Below are positions 26,429 to 35,814 of a DNA stretch of 64,000 bases, piece by piece. Under the pieces are notes generated by a model, which was not told the DNA's origin, did no database searches, and saw only the letters and a program-made list of their open reading frames with translations. The number at the start of each line of letters is the position of its first letter. The first letter of the stretch is position 1. The translations under genes and the position numbers were made by a program. The DNA comes from Shinella zoogloeoides (GTDB taxonomy: Bacteria > Pseudomonadota > Alphaproteobacteria > Rhizobiales > Rhizobiaceae), in contig NZ_CP093528.1 in the NCBI RefSeq assembly GCF_022682305.1, forward strand, positions 881,501-945,500. Reading direction: 5' to 3'.

Positions 26429-26968
26429 ATGGCGATTTCGGACGACAGGCCGCTTTCCGGCACGCTGGACGATGCCGACCAGCTTTCGGCGATCTTCGAC
26501 GACCTGGAGGCGCGCTCGCGCTCCTTCGGGATGGCGCTGACCGGTGCGCTGAAAGGCGCGGTGGTGGACGGCAAGGGGCTGGAAAGCGTGCTGCGCGGAC
26601 TGGCGCTGCGCATGAGCGACATCGCGCTTTCGGTGGGCTTGAAGCCGCTGGAGGGGCTTTTGAGTTCGGGTATTTCCAGCCTGATCGGCGGGGTGACGCC
26701 CTTCGCCAAGGGCGGGGTGGTGTCCTCGCCGACCTATTTCGGCAGCGGCGGCGGGTTGGGGCTGATGGGCGAGGCCGGGGCCGAGGCGATCCTGCCCCTG
26801 AAGCGCGGGCCGGACGGGGCGCTCGGCGTTGCGGCGGGCGGCGGGGAGGGCGGTGCGCGCATCGTCTTCAATGTGACGACGCCGGATGCGGCGAGTTTCC
26901 GCAAGTCGGAAGGGCAGATCGCGGCGATGCTGACGCGCACGGTGGGGCGGGGGCAGCGGAGTTTGTGA
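26429..26968 (+). CDS. GTA tail tape measure protein (gp11)
   Basis: A 179-residue short tape measure protein: SRSFGMALTGALKGAVVDGK, then a hydrophobic GLSSG-type stretch with FAKGGVVSSPTYF and GLMGEAGAEAILPLKRGPDG, both typical of tape-measure ends. The small size predicts a very short tail, as in known GTAs. It starts three bases after the gp10.1 stop. Confidence 0.88.
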   Translation: MAISDDRPLSGTLDDADQLSAIFDDLEARSRSFGMALTGALKGAVVDGKGLESVLRGLALRMSDIALSVGLKPLEGLLSSGISSLIGGVTPFAKGGVVSSPTYFGSGGGLGLMGEAGAEAILPLKRGPDGALGVAAGGGEGGARIVFNVTTPDAASFRKSEGQIAAMLTRTVGRGQRSL

Positions 26969-26989
26969 AGGCTTGGCAGTTTGGGTTTG

Positions 26990-27146
26990 CCCCTCATCCC
27001 GCTGCCGCGACCTTCTCCCCGCAAGCGGGGCGAAGGGGCTGAGAGGCGAGGGTTTCCCATCACGCAACGTCTTTTGGCTGGGGGTGCGGTGCATCCGTCC
27101 CTTCTCCCCGCCCGCGGGGAGAAGGTCGCGGCAGCGGGATGAGGGG
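26990..27146. repeat. Paired palindromic element, copy 5 (tape measure-gp12 junction)
   Basis: Outer ends GCCCCTCATCCC and GGGATGAGGGG enclose two inverted hairpins, CCTTCTCCCCGC-type at about 27011-27036 and a second at about 27100-27125. It is very close in sequence to the copy at 3899. Confidence 0.87.
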
Positions 27147-27175
27147 CCGTTGCGGCCTGTTTCGGAGATAACGGC

Positions 27176-27811
27176 ATGGCAGGATTTCATGAGGTGCGGT
27201 TTCCGCTGCGTGTCGCGCTCGGCACCAGCGGGGGGCCGGTGCGGCGGACGGACATCGTCAGCCTTTCCAACGGGCGGGAGAACCGCAATCGCCGCTGGCA
27301 GGATGCGCGGCGGCACTATGACGCCGGATCGGGCGTGCGCTCGCTCGACGATCTCTATGCGGTTCTTACCTTCTTCGAGGCGCGGGCGGGGCAATTCAAC
27401 GGGTTCCGCTTCCGCGACCCGGTGGATCACAAGTCCTGTGCGCCGGGCGGGTCGATCAGCGCCGTGGACCAGTTCCTCGGCGGCGCGGACGGGACGACGG
27501 CGACCTTCGCGCTGGTCAAGCGCTATGCGGATGCCGGCGGCGAGACGGTGCGGCGGATCGACAAGCCGGTGGCGGGCACGGTGAGCGTGGCGGTGGGCGG
27601 AAGCGCCGTGCCGGCGGCGGACTATACCGTCGACCATGTGGCGGGGACGATCACCTTCAAGCCGGGCAAGGTGCCCGCTTCCGGCACGGTGCGGGCGGGC
27701 TTCGAGTTCGACGTGCCGGTGCGTTTCGACACGGACCGCATCGATATCGACCTCGCGCAGTTCGACGCGGGGCGCATTCCTTCCATTCCGCTGGTGGAGA
27801 TCAAGCCATGA
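27176..27811 (+). CDS. GTA distal tail protein (DUF2460, gp12)
   Basis: A 211-residue baseplate protein: MAGFHEVRFPLRVALGTSGG start, RNRRWQDARRHYDAGSG, and FEARAGQFNGFRFRDPVDHK are diagnostic of the DUF2460/TIGR02217 family. It forms the ring at the tail end. GGAG at 27164-27167 precedes the start; gp13 overlaps it by four bases. Confidence 0.92.
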   Translation: MAGFHEVRFPLRVALGTSGGPVRRTDIVSLSNGRENRNRRWQDARRHYDAGSGVRSLDDLYAVLTFFEARAGQFNGFRFRDPVDHKSCAPGGSISAVDQFLGGADGTTATFALVKRYADAGGETVRRIDKPVAGTVSVAVGGSAVPAADYTVDHVAGTITFKPGKVPASGTVRAGFEFDVPVRFDTDRIDIDLAQFDAGRIPSIPLVEIKP

Positions 27812-28692
27812 GGACCATTTCGCCTGGGCTTCAGGCCCATCTCGACGGGGAGGCGACGACGCTGTGCAACGTCTGGCGCGTGACGCGGCAGGACGGCACG
27901 GTGATGGGATTTACCGATCACGACCGGGACATCGCCTTCGACGGCCTCACCTATGCCGCCGCGAGCGGTTTCCAGGCGAGCGAGGCGGAGGACGGTAACG
28001 GGCTTTCGGCCGAGGGTGGGGACGTGTCCGGCGGGTTTTCCGCCGATACGATCCGGGCCGAGGACCTCTCCGCCGGGCGCTATGACGGGGCGAAGGTCGA
28101 GATTTTCACGGTCAACTGGCAGGACCCTTCGCAGCGCCTTTTGCTGCGCACCGCCGAACTGGGCGAGGTGCGGCGCGAGGGCGGGCTTTTCCGCGTGGAG
28201 CTGCGGCGGCTGACGCATCGGCTCGACCAGGTGCGCGGCCGCGTCTTCGGCCGCCAGTGCGATGCGGTGCTGGGGGATGCGCGCTGCGGGATCGATCTGG
28301 CGGCCTTCCGCGCGAACGCGACCGTGAGCGTGGTCCCGGACGACATGCATGTGCGGGTGAGCGGTCTTTCCGGCTTTGCCGACCGCTTCTTCCGGTATGG
28401 CGTGCTCGCCTTCACCAGCGGCGCGGCGGCGGGGCTTTCGGCCGATATCGAGGACCATCGGCGCGGCGAGGACGCGGATGAGCTGATGCTGTGGCTGCCG
28501 ATGACGGCCGGGATCGCCGTGGGCGATACGCTGGAGGTGACGGCGGGCTGCGACAAGCGTTTTGCGACCTGCCGGGGGAAATTCGGCAATACTCTGAATT
28601 TCCAGGGGTTTCCGCATATGCCGGGCAGCGATTTTAGCTACGGCTATGTCAACAGCCAGACCGTGCATGACGGGAGGCGGCTCTTTGACTGA
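27808..28692 (+). CDS. GTA tail hub protein (DUF2163, gp13)
   Basis: A 294-residue DUF2163 protein: LCNVWRVTRQDGTVMGFTDH near residue 15, VFGRQCDAVLGDARCGIDL in the middle and VTAGCDKRFATCRGKFGN near the end. Four Cys in these two segments could bind an Fe-S cluster, as described for the Rhodobacter GTA hub. It ends within the gp14 start. Confidence 0.92.
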   Translation: MRTISPGLQAHLDGEATTLCNVWRVTRQDGTVMGFTDHDRDIAFDGLTYAAASGFQASEAEDGNGLSAEGGDVSGGFSADTIRAEDLSAGRYDGAKVEIFTVNWQDPSQRLLLRTAELGEVRREGGLFRVELRRLTHRLDQVRGRVFGRQCDAVLGDARCGIDLAAFRANATVSVVPDDMHVRVSGLSGFADRFFRYGVLAFTSGAAAGLSADIEDHRRGEDADELMLWLPMTAGIAVGDTLEVTAGCDKRFATCRGKFGNTLNFQGFPHMPGSDFSYGYVNSQTVHDGRRLFD

Positions 28693-29155
28693 GATTTTCG
28701 ACCCTGGAATTTTCGACCATGGGATTTTCGGCGGGCGCGTCGTTGCGATTGCGCGCGGCTTCATCGGCACGCCCTATCGGCACCAGGGATCGCTGAAGGG
28801 CGTGGGGTGCGATTGCCTCGGCCTGATCCGGGGTGTCTGGCGCGAGCTTTACGGCGCGGAGCCGGAAGCACCCACGCCCTATGCGCCCGACTGGGCCGAG
28901 CGGGCAGGCCGGGAACGGCTGCTGGAGGCAGCGGAGCGGCATTGCGGGGCGGCCCTGCCGCCCTCGGCGCTGCGGCCGGGCGACCTGCTCATCTTTCGCT
29001 GGCAGGACGACGCGGCGGCGAAACATGCCGGCATCGCCACGCCCGAGGGGCGTTTCATCCATGCCTACGAACAGGCGGCGGTGATCGAATCGGCGCTCGT
29101 TCCAGGCTGGCGTCGGCGCATTGCCGGCGTCTTTCGTTTTCCGGAGCTCTCCTGA
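28685..29155 (+). CDS. GTA NlpC/P60 cell-wall peptidase (gp14)
   Basis: A 156-residue cysteine peptidase in the tail tip, probably opening recipient peptidoglycan. The nucleophile is in LKGVGCDCLGLIRGVW, the catalytic His in AKHAGIAT, and a third polar residue in RFIHAYEQAAVI. A TTG start at 28685 is chosen because GGAGG at 28673-28677 sits seven bases upstream and the product begins at the usual place. ATG codons at 28646 and 28667 are alternatives. Confidence 0.87.
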   Translation: MTEIFDPGIFDHGIFGGRVVAIARGFIGTPYRHQGSLKGVGCDCLGLIRGVWRELYGAEPEAPTPYAPDWAERAGRERLLEAAERHCGAALPPSALRPGDLLIFRWQDDAAAKHAGIATPEGRFIHAYEQAAVIESALVPGWRRRIAGVFRFPELS

Positions 29156-29158
29156 TCC

Positions 29159-32100
29159 ATGGCGACACTTCTCTTCCAGGCGGCAGGCGCCGCGCTCGGC
29201 AGCGTCTTCGGCCCCATCGGCGCGATCGTCGGGCGGGCGGTCGGCGCGCTTGCAGGCTCCGTCGTCGACCGCTCGCTGATGGGCGGCGGCGGTGGGGACG
29301 GCAGGACGATTTCCGGCCCCCGGCTGATGGACGGCCGCGTTCCCGGCTCGGAGGAGGGCACGGCGATCAGCCGTGTCTACGGCACCTCGCGCCTCGGCGG
29401 CACGCTGATCTGGGCGACGCGCTTCGAGGAGCAGGTGACCGTGGAGGAGCGCCAGGGCGGCAAGGGCGGCGGCGGTGGCGGCTCGCAGGTCCAGACGCGG
29501 ACCTATCGCTATTTCGCGAACCTTGCGATGGCGGTCTGCGAGGGGCCGGTCGCCAGTGTTCGCCGTATCTGGGCGGACGGGCGTGAACTGGACATGACCT
29601 CGGTGGCGATGCGTATCTATACCGGGACGCTGGACCAGCCGCCCGATCCGCTCATCGAGGCCAAGCAGGGGGCGGGCAAGACACCGGCCTATCGCGGGCT
29701 GTGCTATGTCGTGCTGGAGCGGCTGCCGCTCGAGGCCTATGGCAACCGCATCCCGCTTCTTCACTTCGAGGTGGTGCGGCCGGTCGGATCGCTGGAGAAG
29801 AAGGTCCGGGCGGTGACGATCATTCCCGGCTCGACGGAACACGGTTACGACCCGTCGCGGGTGACGGAGGTGACCGGGGCCGGCTCGGCGCGGCACATCA
29901 ACCGCAACATGCTGCTCGCCTCGACCGACTGGCGCGCCTCGCTCGCCGACCTCAAGAGCCTCTGTCCGAACCTGGAACGGGTCGCGCTCGTCGTCGCCTG
30001 GTTCGGGACGGACCTCAGGGCCGGCAACTGCCGGATCGTGCCGGGGGTGGAGACGCGCGATCGCGGCGGGGAATCGCGGCCCTGGCGGGTCGGGGGCATC
30101 ACGCGCCCGGGCGCCTATCTGGTGAGCCGCAACGAGGGGAAGGCGGCCTTCGGCGGCACACCCTCGGACGCCGGCGTGATCGCGGCGATCCGCCATCTAC
30201 GGGCGGAGGGGCTGGAAGTCTATCTGTATCCGTTCCTGATGATGGACGTGCCAGCGGGCAACAGCCTGCCCGATCCCTATGGCGGCGCAAGGCAGGCCGC
30301 CTATCCCTGGCGTGGGCGTATCACGTGCCATCCCGTGTCGGTGGACCGGACGAGTACGGCGCGCAGCCAGGTGCAGGCCTTTCTCGGCAATTCGCAGGCG
30401 GGGCACTTTTCCGTCAGTGGCGAAAACATCACCGCTCCTTCCGGTGACACGGGGTATCGCCGGATGGTGCTGCATTATGCGCGGCTCGCGGAGGTGGCGG
30501 GCGGGGTCGACGGCTTCCTCATCGGCTCGGAGATGCGCGGGCTGACGGCGCTGCGCGACGGGGACGGGCGGTTTCCCTTCGTCGAGGGGCTTTGCACGCT
30601 CGCGGCCAATGCGCGCGCGGTGCTGCGCGCCGGCACGAAGATCACCTATGCGGCGGACTGGAGCGAATATGCCGGCTTCCAGCCGGCGGGCGGCGGCGGC
30701 GAACTGCGCTTTCCGCTCGATCCGCTCTGGGCGCATCCGGCCATCGACGCCGTGGGCATCGACAATTACATGCCGCTTTCCGATTGGCAGGACGGCGATA
30801 TGCTCGCCGGCAACCCGGACGGGTTCCGCCATTGCGAAGACCCGGCGGGGATGCGTGCCACGATCACGCGGGGCGAGGGCTTCGACTGGTTCTATGCCGG
30901 CGATACGGACCGCAGGGCGCGCATCCGCACGCCGATCACCGACGGGGCGGCGGGCAAGCCCTGGGTGTTCCGCTACAAGGACATCGAAAGCTGGTGGACG
31001 AACCCGCATTACGAACGGGGACCGGACGGGGCGGAACTGCCCGCGCCGACGGCCTGGGCACCGCGCTCCAAGCCGGTCTGGTTCACGGAACTCGGCTGCC
31101 CGGCTATCGACAAGGGGGCGAACCGGCCGAACGCCTTCGTCGACGCCAAGAGCGTCGAGAACGCGCTGCCGCATCATTCCGGCGGCGGGCGCAGCGATTC
31201 CATGCAGCGGCGCTTCCTCGACGCGCACCATGACTGGTGGCAGGGGGAGGGGCCGGAGCCGGGCATGGTGGATCCGGGGCGCGTCTTCCTGTGGACCTGG
31301 GACGCACGGCCCTATCCGGCGTTTCCGGAAAAGCTCTCGCTGTGGGCGGACGGAGCCAACTGGCAGCGCGGGCACTGGCTGAACGGGCGGCTCGGTGCGG
31401 GAACGGTTGCCGACGTCATCGCCGCCATCCTCACCGACCATGGTTTTGCTGATTTCGACGTCTCGGGCGTCTGCGGCGACCTGCCGGGCTTCGTGCAGGG
31501 CGAGCAGACCTCGGCGCGCCGGCTGATCGAGCCGCTGATGGAGGCGTTCCAGATCGATGCGCTGGAGGCGGATGGGCGGCTGACCTTCCGCTCGCGGCTG
31601 AAATCCGCGCTGCCGGCGGCCGAGCTGGAAGTGCTGGCCGAACGGCCCGACGAGGCGCTTTTCGAGGAGAGCCGGGGCCATATCAGCGATCTTTGCGGCG
31701 AGGCGATCCTCGACCATTTCGACGAGGCGAGCGGGCATCCGCGCGTGACGACACGCTCCCGGCGCATGGCGGGCGGCACGGACCGGGTGCTCCGGCTCTC
31801 GCTGCCGGCGGTGTTGCATGCGGGCGGCGCGGCGGCCTGCGTCGAGACGGCCCTGCGCGACCACCGCGCCGGCCAGCGGCGTGTCTCCTTCCGCCTGCCG
31901 CCGACGGTGCTCGGCTTCACGCCGGGCGATGTGGTGCGGCTTGCCGGCGGTCCGACGGGGCGTTTCCTGATCACGGGCATCACCGACGGGATGGTGCGCG
32001 AGGTCGAGGCGCGCGCCATCGCGGCCGGAGACAGCGCCGCGCCCGCGCCGGTGGAGGAGGGCGGGCCGGTGGGCGAGACGGGGGCGGCGGACGCTTTCGC

Positions 32101-33025
32101 GCCCGTCGTCGCGCTGCTCGACCTGCCGGTGCTCGGCACGGGCAATCCGCAGGATTTCGCCTGCGTCGCCGCCTATGCCCAGCCCTGGCGCGCCATGATC
32201 GTCTCCAGCTCCGAAACGACGGAAGGCTACCGTATCCGCACGCAGCTCGACAGGCCGGCGCGGATCGGCTGGCTGGCTGAACCGCTCGGACCGGGCGTCG
32301 TGGGCCGGTTCGACGAGGGCGGCTCGTTGCTGATCGACCTTCCCGCCGGCGGGCTTTCCTCGGCCGACAGGCTGGCGGTGCTGAACGGGACGAACCGCAT
32401 CGCGCTCAGAGCCGGGAACGGGGCCTGGGAAATCGTCGGCTTCCGCGCGGCGAGCGAGATCGCGCCGCGGCGCTGGCGGCTGACCGGCCTCTTGCGCGCG
32501 CTCTGCGGCACCGAGGACGCCATGATCGCAGGTCATGCGGCGGATGCCGAGGCCGTGATGCTCGACGAGGCGCTGCGTCCGCTGGGGCTTGGCGTCGAGG
32601 AGGCGGGGCGTCTTTCCAACTGGGTGGTCGATGCCGTCGGCGTTTCGGCGGCGCAGATCGGCCCCTTCGCCTTTGCCGGCGGGATAAGGGCGCTGACACC
32701 GCTTTCCCCGGTGCATCTGCGTGCCCGGCGCGGGGCGGGCGGCATCGCGCAGTTTTCCTGGGTGCGGCGCGGCCGCATCGATTCGGATAGCTGGCTTGCC
32801 GTCGAGATTCCGCTGGATGAGCCGACCGAGGGCTATCGGCTGGAGATTCTCTCGGCCGGATCGGTCGTGCGCAGCGTCGAGACGGGCGCGCCTTCCTATG
32901 CCTATCCGGTCGCCAACGAGCTTGCCGATTTCGGCGCGCCGCAGGCGGCCCTTTCCATCCGCGTGCGCCAGCTCGGCCGCGCGGTGCCGCTCGGCCTGCC
33001 GGCCGAGGCGACCCTCAGTCTCTAG
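29159..33025 (+). CDS. GTA tail tip/host-interaction protein (gp15)
   Basis: A 1288-residue tip protein. The N-terminal GPIGAIVGRAVGALAGSVVD is a glycine-rich membrane-active-looking helix common to the family. A TIM-barrel-like GTA domain occupies about 400-750 (ITYAADWSEYAGFQP, PLDPLWAHPAIDAVGIDNYM, WVFRYKDIESWWTNPHYERG). Later domains resemble phage tail-tip (GTA tail fibre) modules. It should contact and penetrate the recipient surface. The start follows the gp14 stop by three bases. Confidence 0.92.
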   Translation: MATLLFQAAGAALGSVFGPIGAIVGRAVGALAGSVVDRSLMGGGGGDGRTISGPRLMDGRVPGSEEGTAISRVYGTSRLGGTLIWATRFEEQVTVEERQGGKGGGGGGSQVQTRTYRYFANLAMAVCEGPVASVRRIWADGRELDMTSVAMRIYTGTLDQPPDPLIEAKQGAGKTPAYRGLCYVVLERLPLEAYGNRIPLLHFEVVRPVGSLEKKVRAVTIIPGSTEHGYDPSRVTEVTGAGSARHINRNMLLASTDWRASLADLKSLCPNLERVALVVAWFGTDLRAGNCRIVPGVETRDRGGESRPWRVGGITRPGAYLVSRNEGKAAFGGTPSDAGVIAAIRHLRAEGLEVYLYPFLMMDVPAGNSLPDPYGGARQAAYPWRGRITCHPVSVDRTSTARSQVQAFLGNSQAGHFSVSGENITAPSGDTGYRRMVLHYARLAEVAGGVDGFLIGSEMRGLTALRDGDGRFPFVEGLCTLAANARAVLRAGTKITYAADWSEYAGFQPAGGGGELRFPLDPLWAHPAIDAVGIDNYMPLSDWQDGDMLAGNPDGFRHCEDPAGMRATITRGEGFDWFYAGDTDRRARIRTPITDGAAGKPWVFRYKDIESWWTNPHYERGPDGAELPAPTAWAPRSKPVWFTELGCPAIDKGANRPNAFVDAKSVENALPHHSGGGRSDSMQRRFLDAHHDWWQGEGPEPGMVDPGRVFLWTWDARPYPAFPEKLSLWADGANWQRGHWLNGRLGAGTVADVIAAILTDHGFADFDVSGVCGDLPGFVQGEQTSARRLIEPLMEAFQIDALEADGRLTFRSRLKSALPAAELEVLAERPDEALFEESRGHISDLCGEAILDHFDEASGHPRVTTRSRRMAGGTDRVLRLSLPAVLHAGGAAACVETALRDHRAGQRRVSFRLPPTVLGFTPGDVVRLAGGPTGRFLITGITDGMVREVEARAIAAGDSAAPAPVEEGGPVGETGAADAFAPVVALLDLPVLGTGNPQDFACVAAYAQPWRAMIVSSSETTEGYRIRTQLDRPARIGWLAEPLGPGVVGRFDEGGSLLIDLPAGGLSSADRLAVLNGTNRIALRAGNGAWEIVGFRAASEIAPRRWRLTGLLRALCGTEDAMIAGHAADAEAVMLDEALRPLGLGVEEAGRLSNWVVDAVGVSAAQIGPFAFAGGIRALTPLSPVHLRARRGAGGIAQFSWVRRGRIDSDSWLAVEIPLDEPTEGYRLEILSAGSVVRSVETGAPSYAYPVANELADFGAPQAALSIRVRQLGRAVPLGLPAEATLSL

Positions 33026-33035
33026 GAGAAACAGC

Positions 33036-33245
33036 ATGAGTGACGATGTGAAAGCCTGGTATCAGTCCCGCACCGTCTGGGGCGCGCTGATCGCGATCGC
33101 CGCCTCGCTCGCCAATGCGGCGGGCATCCAGGTGACCAGCGGCGACGGGGCGGAACTGGCCGACCTGATCGTCGCCGCGACGGGTGCGGCGGGCGGTCTC
33201 GTGGCGCTGCTCGGGCGGATTTCGGCCCGCCGGCGCGTGCGGTGA
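33036..33245 (+). CDS. Small membrane protein, holin candidate
   Basis: A 69-residue protein starting MSDDVKAWYQSRTVWGALIA. Two hydrophobic segments (about 14-32 and 42-60) flank a short polar loop, and the C-terminus is Arg-rich, the layout of small phage holins. AGGAGA at 33024-33029 fixes the start. It is the last gene of the GTA cluster, 10 bases after gp15. Together with the GH19 enzyme it could provide lysis; function is inferred from topology and position only. Confidence 0.6.
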   Translation: MSDDVKAWYQSRTVWGALIAIAASLANAAGIQVTSGDGAELADLIVAATGAAGGLVALLGRISARRRVR

Positions 33246-33337
33246 GGGGCGTAAAAGTTCGCGCCCGCATTCATTTGCCATTCAGCGTGGATCGTTTATT
33301 GCTTGCATCACACTGATCCACACCTGAAAGTATGTTC

Positions 33338-33589
33338 ATGGCATCGCCACTTCTCATATCCGCGCTTGCGGCCAGCCTGATGCTCCCGGCGCCCGTCGAT
33401 ACGGGCGCCAAGCGGGACGTCGCCGCGGTGGCCGGCGACTGCAGCAATGCGGCCGCGCAGGTGGTGGCCCAGACCGGTGGCGAGCTTCTTTCCGCCAAGC
33501 CGGACGGCGATAGCTGCGTGGTGACCGTGCTGGTGCCGGGCAACGGCAATGCGCGGCCCCGCAAGGTGACCGTTCGCGTGCCGATGTAA
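33338..33589 (+). CDS. feuN: FeuN-like small periplasmic modulator of FeuPQ
   Basis: An 83-residue protein with a signal peptide (about 1-18) and a small mature domain with two Cys (GDCSNAAAQVVAQTGG, GDSCVVTVLVP) that may form a disulfide. It directly precedes feuP-feuQ. In Sinorhizobium a small periplasmic protein at this position, FeuN, restrains the FeuQ kinase. The ATG at 33338 fits the GAAAG ribosome site better than the ATG at 33332. Confidence 0.72.
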   Translation: MASPLLISALAASLMLPAPVDTGAKRDVAAVAGDCSNAAAQVVAQTGGELLSAKPDGDSCVVTVLVPGNGNARPRKVTVRVPM

Positions 33590-33625
33590 CGGGCCGGCGG
33601 CAAACAGCAGATAGGAAGAGGGCGA

Positions 33626-34297
33626 ATGCGCATCCTGGTGGTCGAGGACGACGTCAACCTGAGCCGGCAACTGAGCGAGGCGCTGAAGGAAGCCGGCTAT
33701 GTGGTGGACCAGGCCTTCGACGGTGAGGAGGGCCATTATCTCGGCGACACCGAGCCTTACGACGCCATCATCCTCGATATCGGCCTGCCGGAAATGGACG
33801 GCATCACCGTGCTCGAGAAATGGCGCGCCGACGGCAAGGGCATGCCCGTCCTTCTCCTCACAGCCCGCGACCGCTGGAGCGACAAGGTGGCCGGCATCGA
33901 CGCCGGTGCCGACGACTACGTGGCAAAACCCTTCCATGTCGAGGAGGTGCTGGCGCGCATCCGGGCGCTCATCCGGCGCGCGGCGGGCCATGCCAGCCCC
34001 GATATCGTCTGCGGGCCGGTGCGGCTCGACACGAAAGGCTCCAAGGCGACCGTCAACGGCGAGACGCTGAAGCTGACCTCGCACGAATATCGCCTGCTCT
34101 CCTATCTCATGCACCATATGGGCGAGGTCGTCTCGCGCACGGAACTGGTCGAGCACATGTACGACCAGGATTTCGACCGCGATTCCAACACGATCGAGGT
34201 CTTCGTCGGGCGTCTGCGCAAGAAGATCGGCGTCGACCTGATCGAGACCGTGCGCGGCCTCGGCTACCGGATGCAAGCGCCGGCCAATGGAAAATAA
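33626..34297 (+). CDS. feuP: OmpR-type response regulator FeuP
   Basis: A 223-residue regulator with a receiver domain (phospho-acceptor Asp about 51 in IILDIGLPEMDG, Lys in DDYVAKPFHVEE) and an OmpR winged-helix (KLTSHEYRLLSYLMHHMGEV, NTIEVFVGRLRKKIG). FeuP-FeuQ controls genes for cyclic glucan export, envelope stress and osmotic adaptation in rhizobia. It overlaps feuQ by 11 bases. Confidence 0.88.
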   Translation: MRILVVEDDVNLSRQLSEALKEAGYVVDQAFDGEEGHYLGDTEPYDAIILDIGLPEMDGITVLEKWRADGKGMPVLLLTARDRWSDKVAGIDAGADDYVAKPFHVEEVLARIRALIRRAAGHASPDIVCGPVRLDTKGSKATVNGETLKLTSHEYRLLSYLMHHMGEVVSRTELVEHMYDQDFDRDSNTIEVFVGRLRKKIGVDLIETVRGLGYRMQAPANGK

Positions 34298-35705
34298 GGC
34301 CCGGCGCTCCACCTCGCTCACCTTCCGCGTCCTCTTCCTCGCCTCCCTCTGGGCCGCGGTGGCGCTCGTCGTCATCGCCGTGGTCATCTCAACGCTCTAC
34401 AGGCAGAGCGCGGAGAAGAGTTTCCGCGATCTTTTGCGCGCACAGCTCTATAATGTGATCAACACGGTCTCGGCGGGGGAGAACACGCGGCTCTCCGGCA
34501 CGCCGCAGCTTGGGGACCTGCGCTTCTTCCAGCCGCAATCGGGCTGGTACTGGATCGTCGAGCCGATCGGCGGGGCGCTGGAGGGCGAGGCGTTGACCTC
34601 CTCATCGCTCGGCACGGGCAGCATTCCCATTCCCGACACGGATAGTATTCCCTTCGATACGCGCTACGAGCGTTTCTACACGACCGTCGATTCCTTCGGC
34701 AACGAGGTGGAGGTGGTCGAGACGGAAGTGGTGCTGGACGACGAGGGGCGCACGGCGCGCTTTCGCGTGGTCGGCAATCGCGATGTGCTGGAACAGGATA
34801 TCGACGACTTTTCAGGGAGCCTCTATCTCGCGCTGCTCGGCTTCGGCGTCGGCAGCCTGCTTTTGAACGCGGCGGCGATTCTCATCGGCCTTCGCCCGCT
34901 CGACCGCGCGCGCAAGGCGCTGGAGAAAATCCGGGCGGGGGAAAGCGAGCAGCTTGACGGGGAATTCCCGAGGGAAATCCTGCCCTTGGCGAGCGAGGTG
35001 AATGCGCTGATCGACAGCAACCGGCGCATCGTCGAGCGGGCGCGCATGCAGGTGGGCAATCTCGCGCATTCGCTGAAGACGCCTATCGCCGTGCTGCTCA
35101 ACGAATCGCGCCTCATTCCCGCGCCGCAGGGCGAACTGGTGAAGACGCAGGCCGACGCCATGCAGAGCCAGGTGCAATCCTATCTCAACCGCGCCCGCAT
35201 CGCCGCCCAGCGCGAATCGGTGCTTGCCCGCACCGAGGCGCAGCCGGTGCTGGAGCGGCTGGTGCGCGTCATGCGGCGGCTCAATGCCGACCGGCAGTTT
35301 CCGCTGACGGTCGATCCGCCCGGATTGATGCTGGCGATGGAGCAGCAGGACGTCGAGGAGACTGTTGGCAACCTTCTGGAGAACGCGGCGCGCTATGCGC
35401 GCACATCCGTTGCGATGAAAGCCTATGCCGCCCCTGCCGACATGCGCGGCAGCGACGATGCGCGCAGGAACTGGATCGTGATCGAGGTGGAGGACGACGG
35501 GCCGGGCCTCGAGCCGGAACAGATCCGCGAGGCGATGAAGCGCGGGAAGCGGCTCGACGAAAGCAAGCCGGGCACTGGGCTTGGCCTGTCCATCGTCAGC
35601 GAGATCGCTTCGGAGTATCAGGGCACCTTCGGGCTTTCGCGTGGGCCGCGCGGCGGCCTGCTGGCGCGGCTCGTTCTGCCGGCGGTCACAAAGGATGTTG
35701 CCTGA
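34287..35705 (+). CDS. feuQ: Sensor histidine kinase FeuQ
   Basis: A 472-residue kinase with transmembrane helices at about 13-36 and 180-202 around a 140-residue periplasmic sensor. A HAMP-like linker follows, then HisKA with His about 261 in GNLAHSLKTPIAVL and a HATPase with ETVGNLLENAARYA and PGTGLGLSIVSE. It should phosphorylate FeuP, with its periplasmic part as target of the FeuN-like protein. Confidence 0.88.
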   Translation: MENKARRSTSLTFRVLFLASLWAAVALVVIAVVISTLYRQSAEKSFRDLLRAQLYNVINTVSAGENTRLSGTPQLGDLRFFQPQSGWYWIVEPIGGALEGEALTSSSLGTGSIPIPDTDSIPFDTRYERFYTTVDSFGNEVEVVETEVVLDDEGRTARFRVVGNRDVLEQDIDDFSGSLYLALLGFGVGSLLLNAAAILIGLRPLDRARKALEKIRAGESEQLDGEFPREILPLASEVNALIDSNRRIVERARMQVGNLAHSLKTPIAVLLNESRLIPAPQGELVKTQADAMQSQVQSYLNRARIAAQRESVLARTEAQPVLERLVRVMRRLNADRQFPLTVDPPGLMLAMEQQDVEETVGNLLENAARYARTSVAMKAYAAPADMRGSDDARRNWIVIEVEDDGPGLEPEQIREAMKRGKRLDESKPGTGLGLSIVSEIASEYQGTFGLSRGPRGGLLARLVLPAVTKDVA

Positions 35706-35814
35706 CAGGGCGGACAATGCCACAAGGGAAGGACTCGCGGGCATGAGGATCGCGGGAGTGACGGGTTTCGGTGCGGCTTGCCGCCCTTTGCGTGAAGAGA
35801 GACGGTCCCATCGG

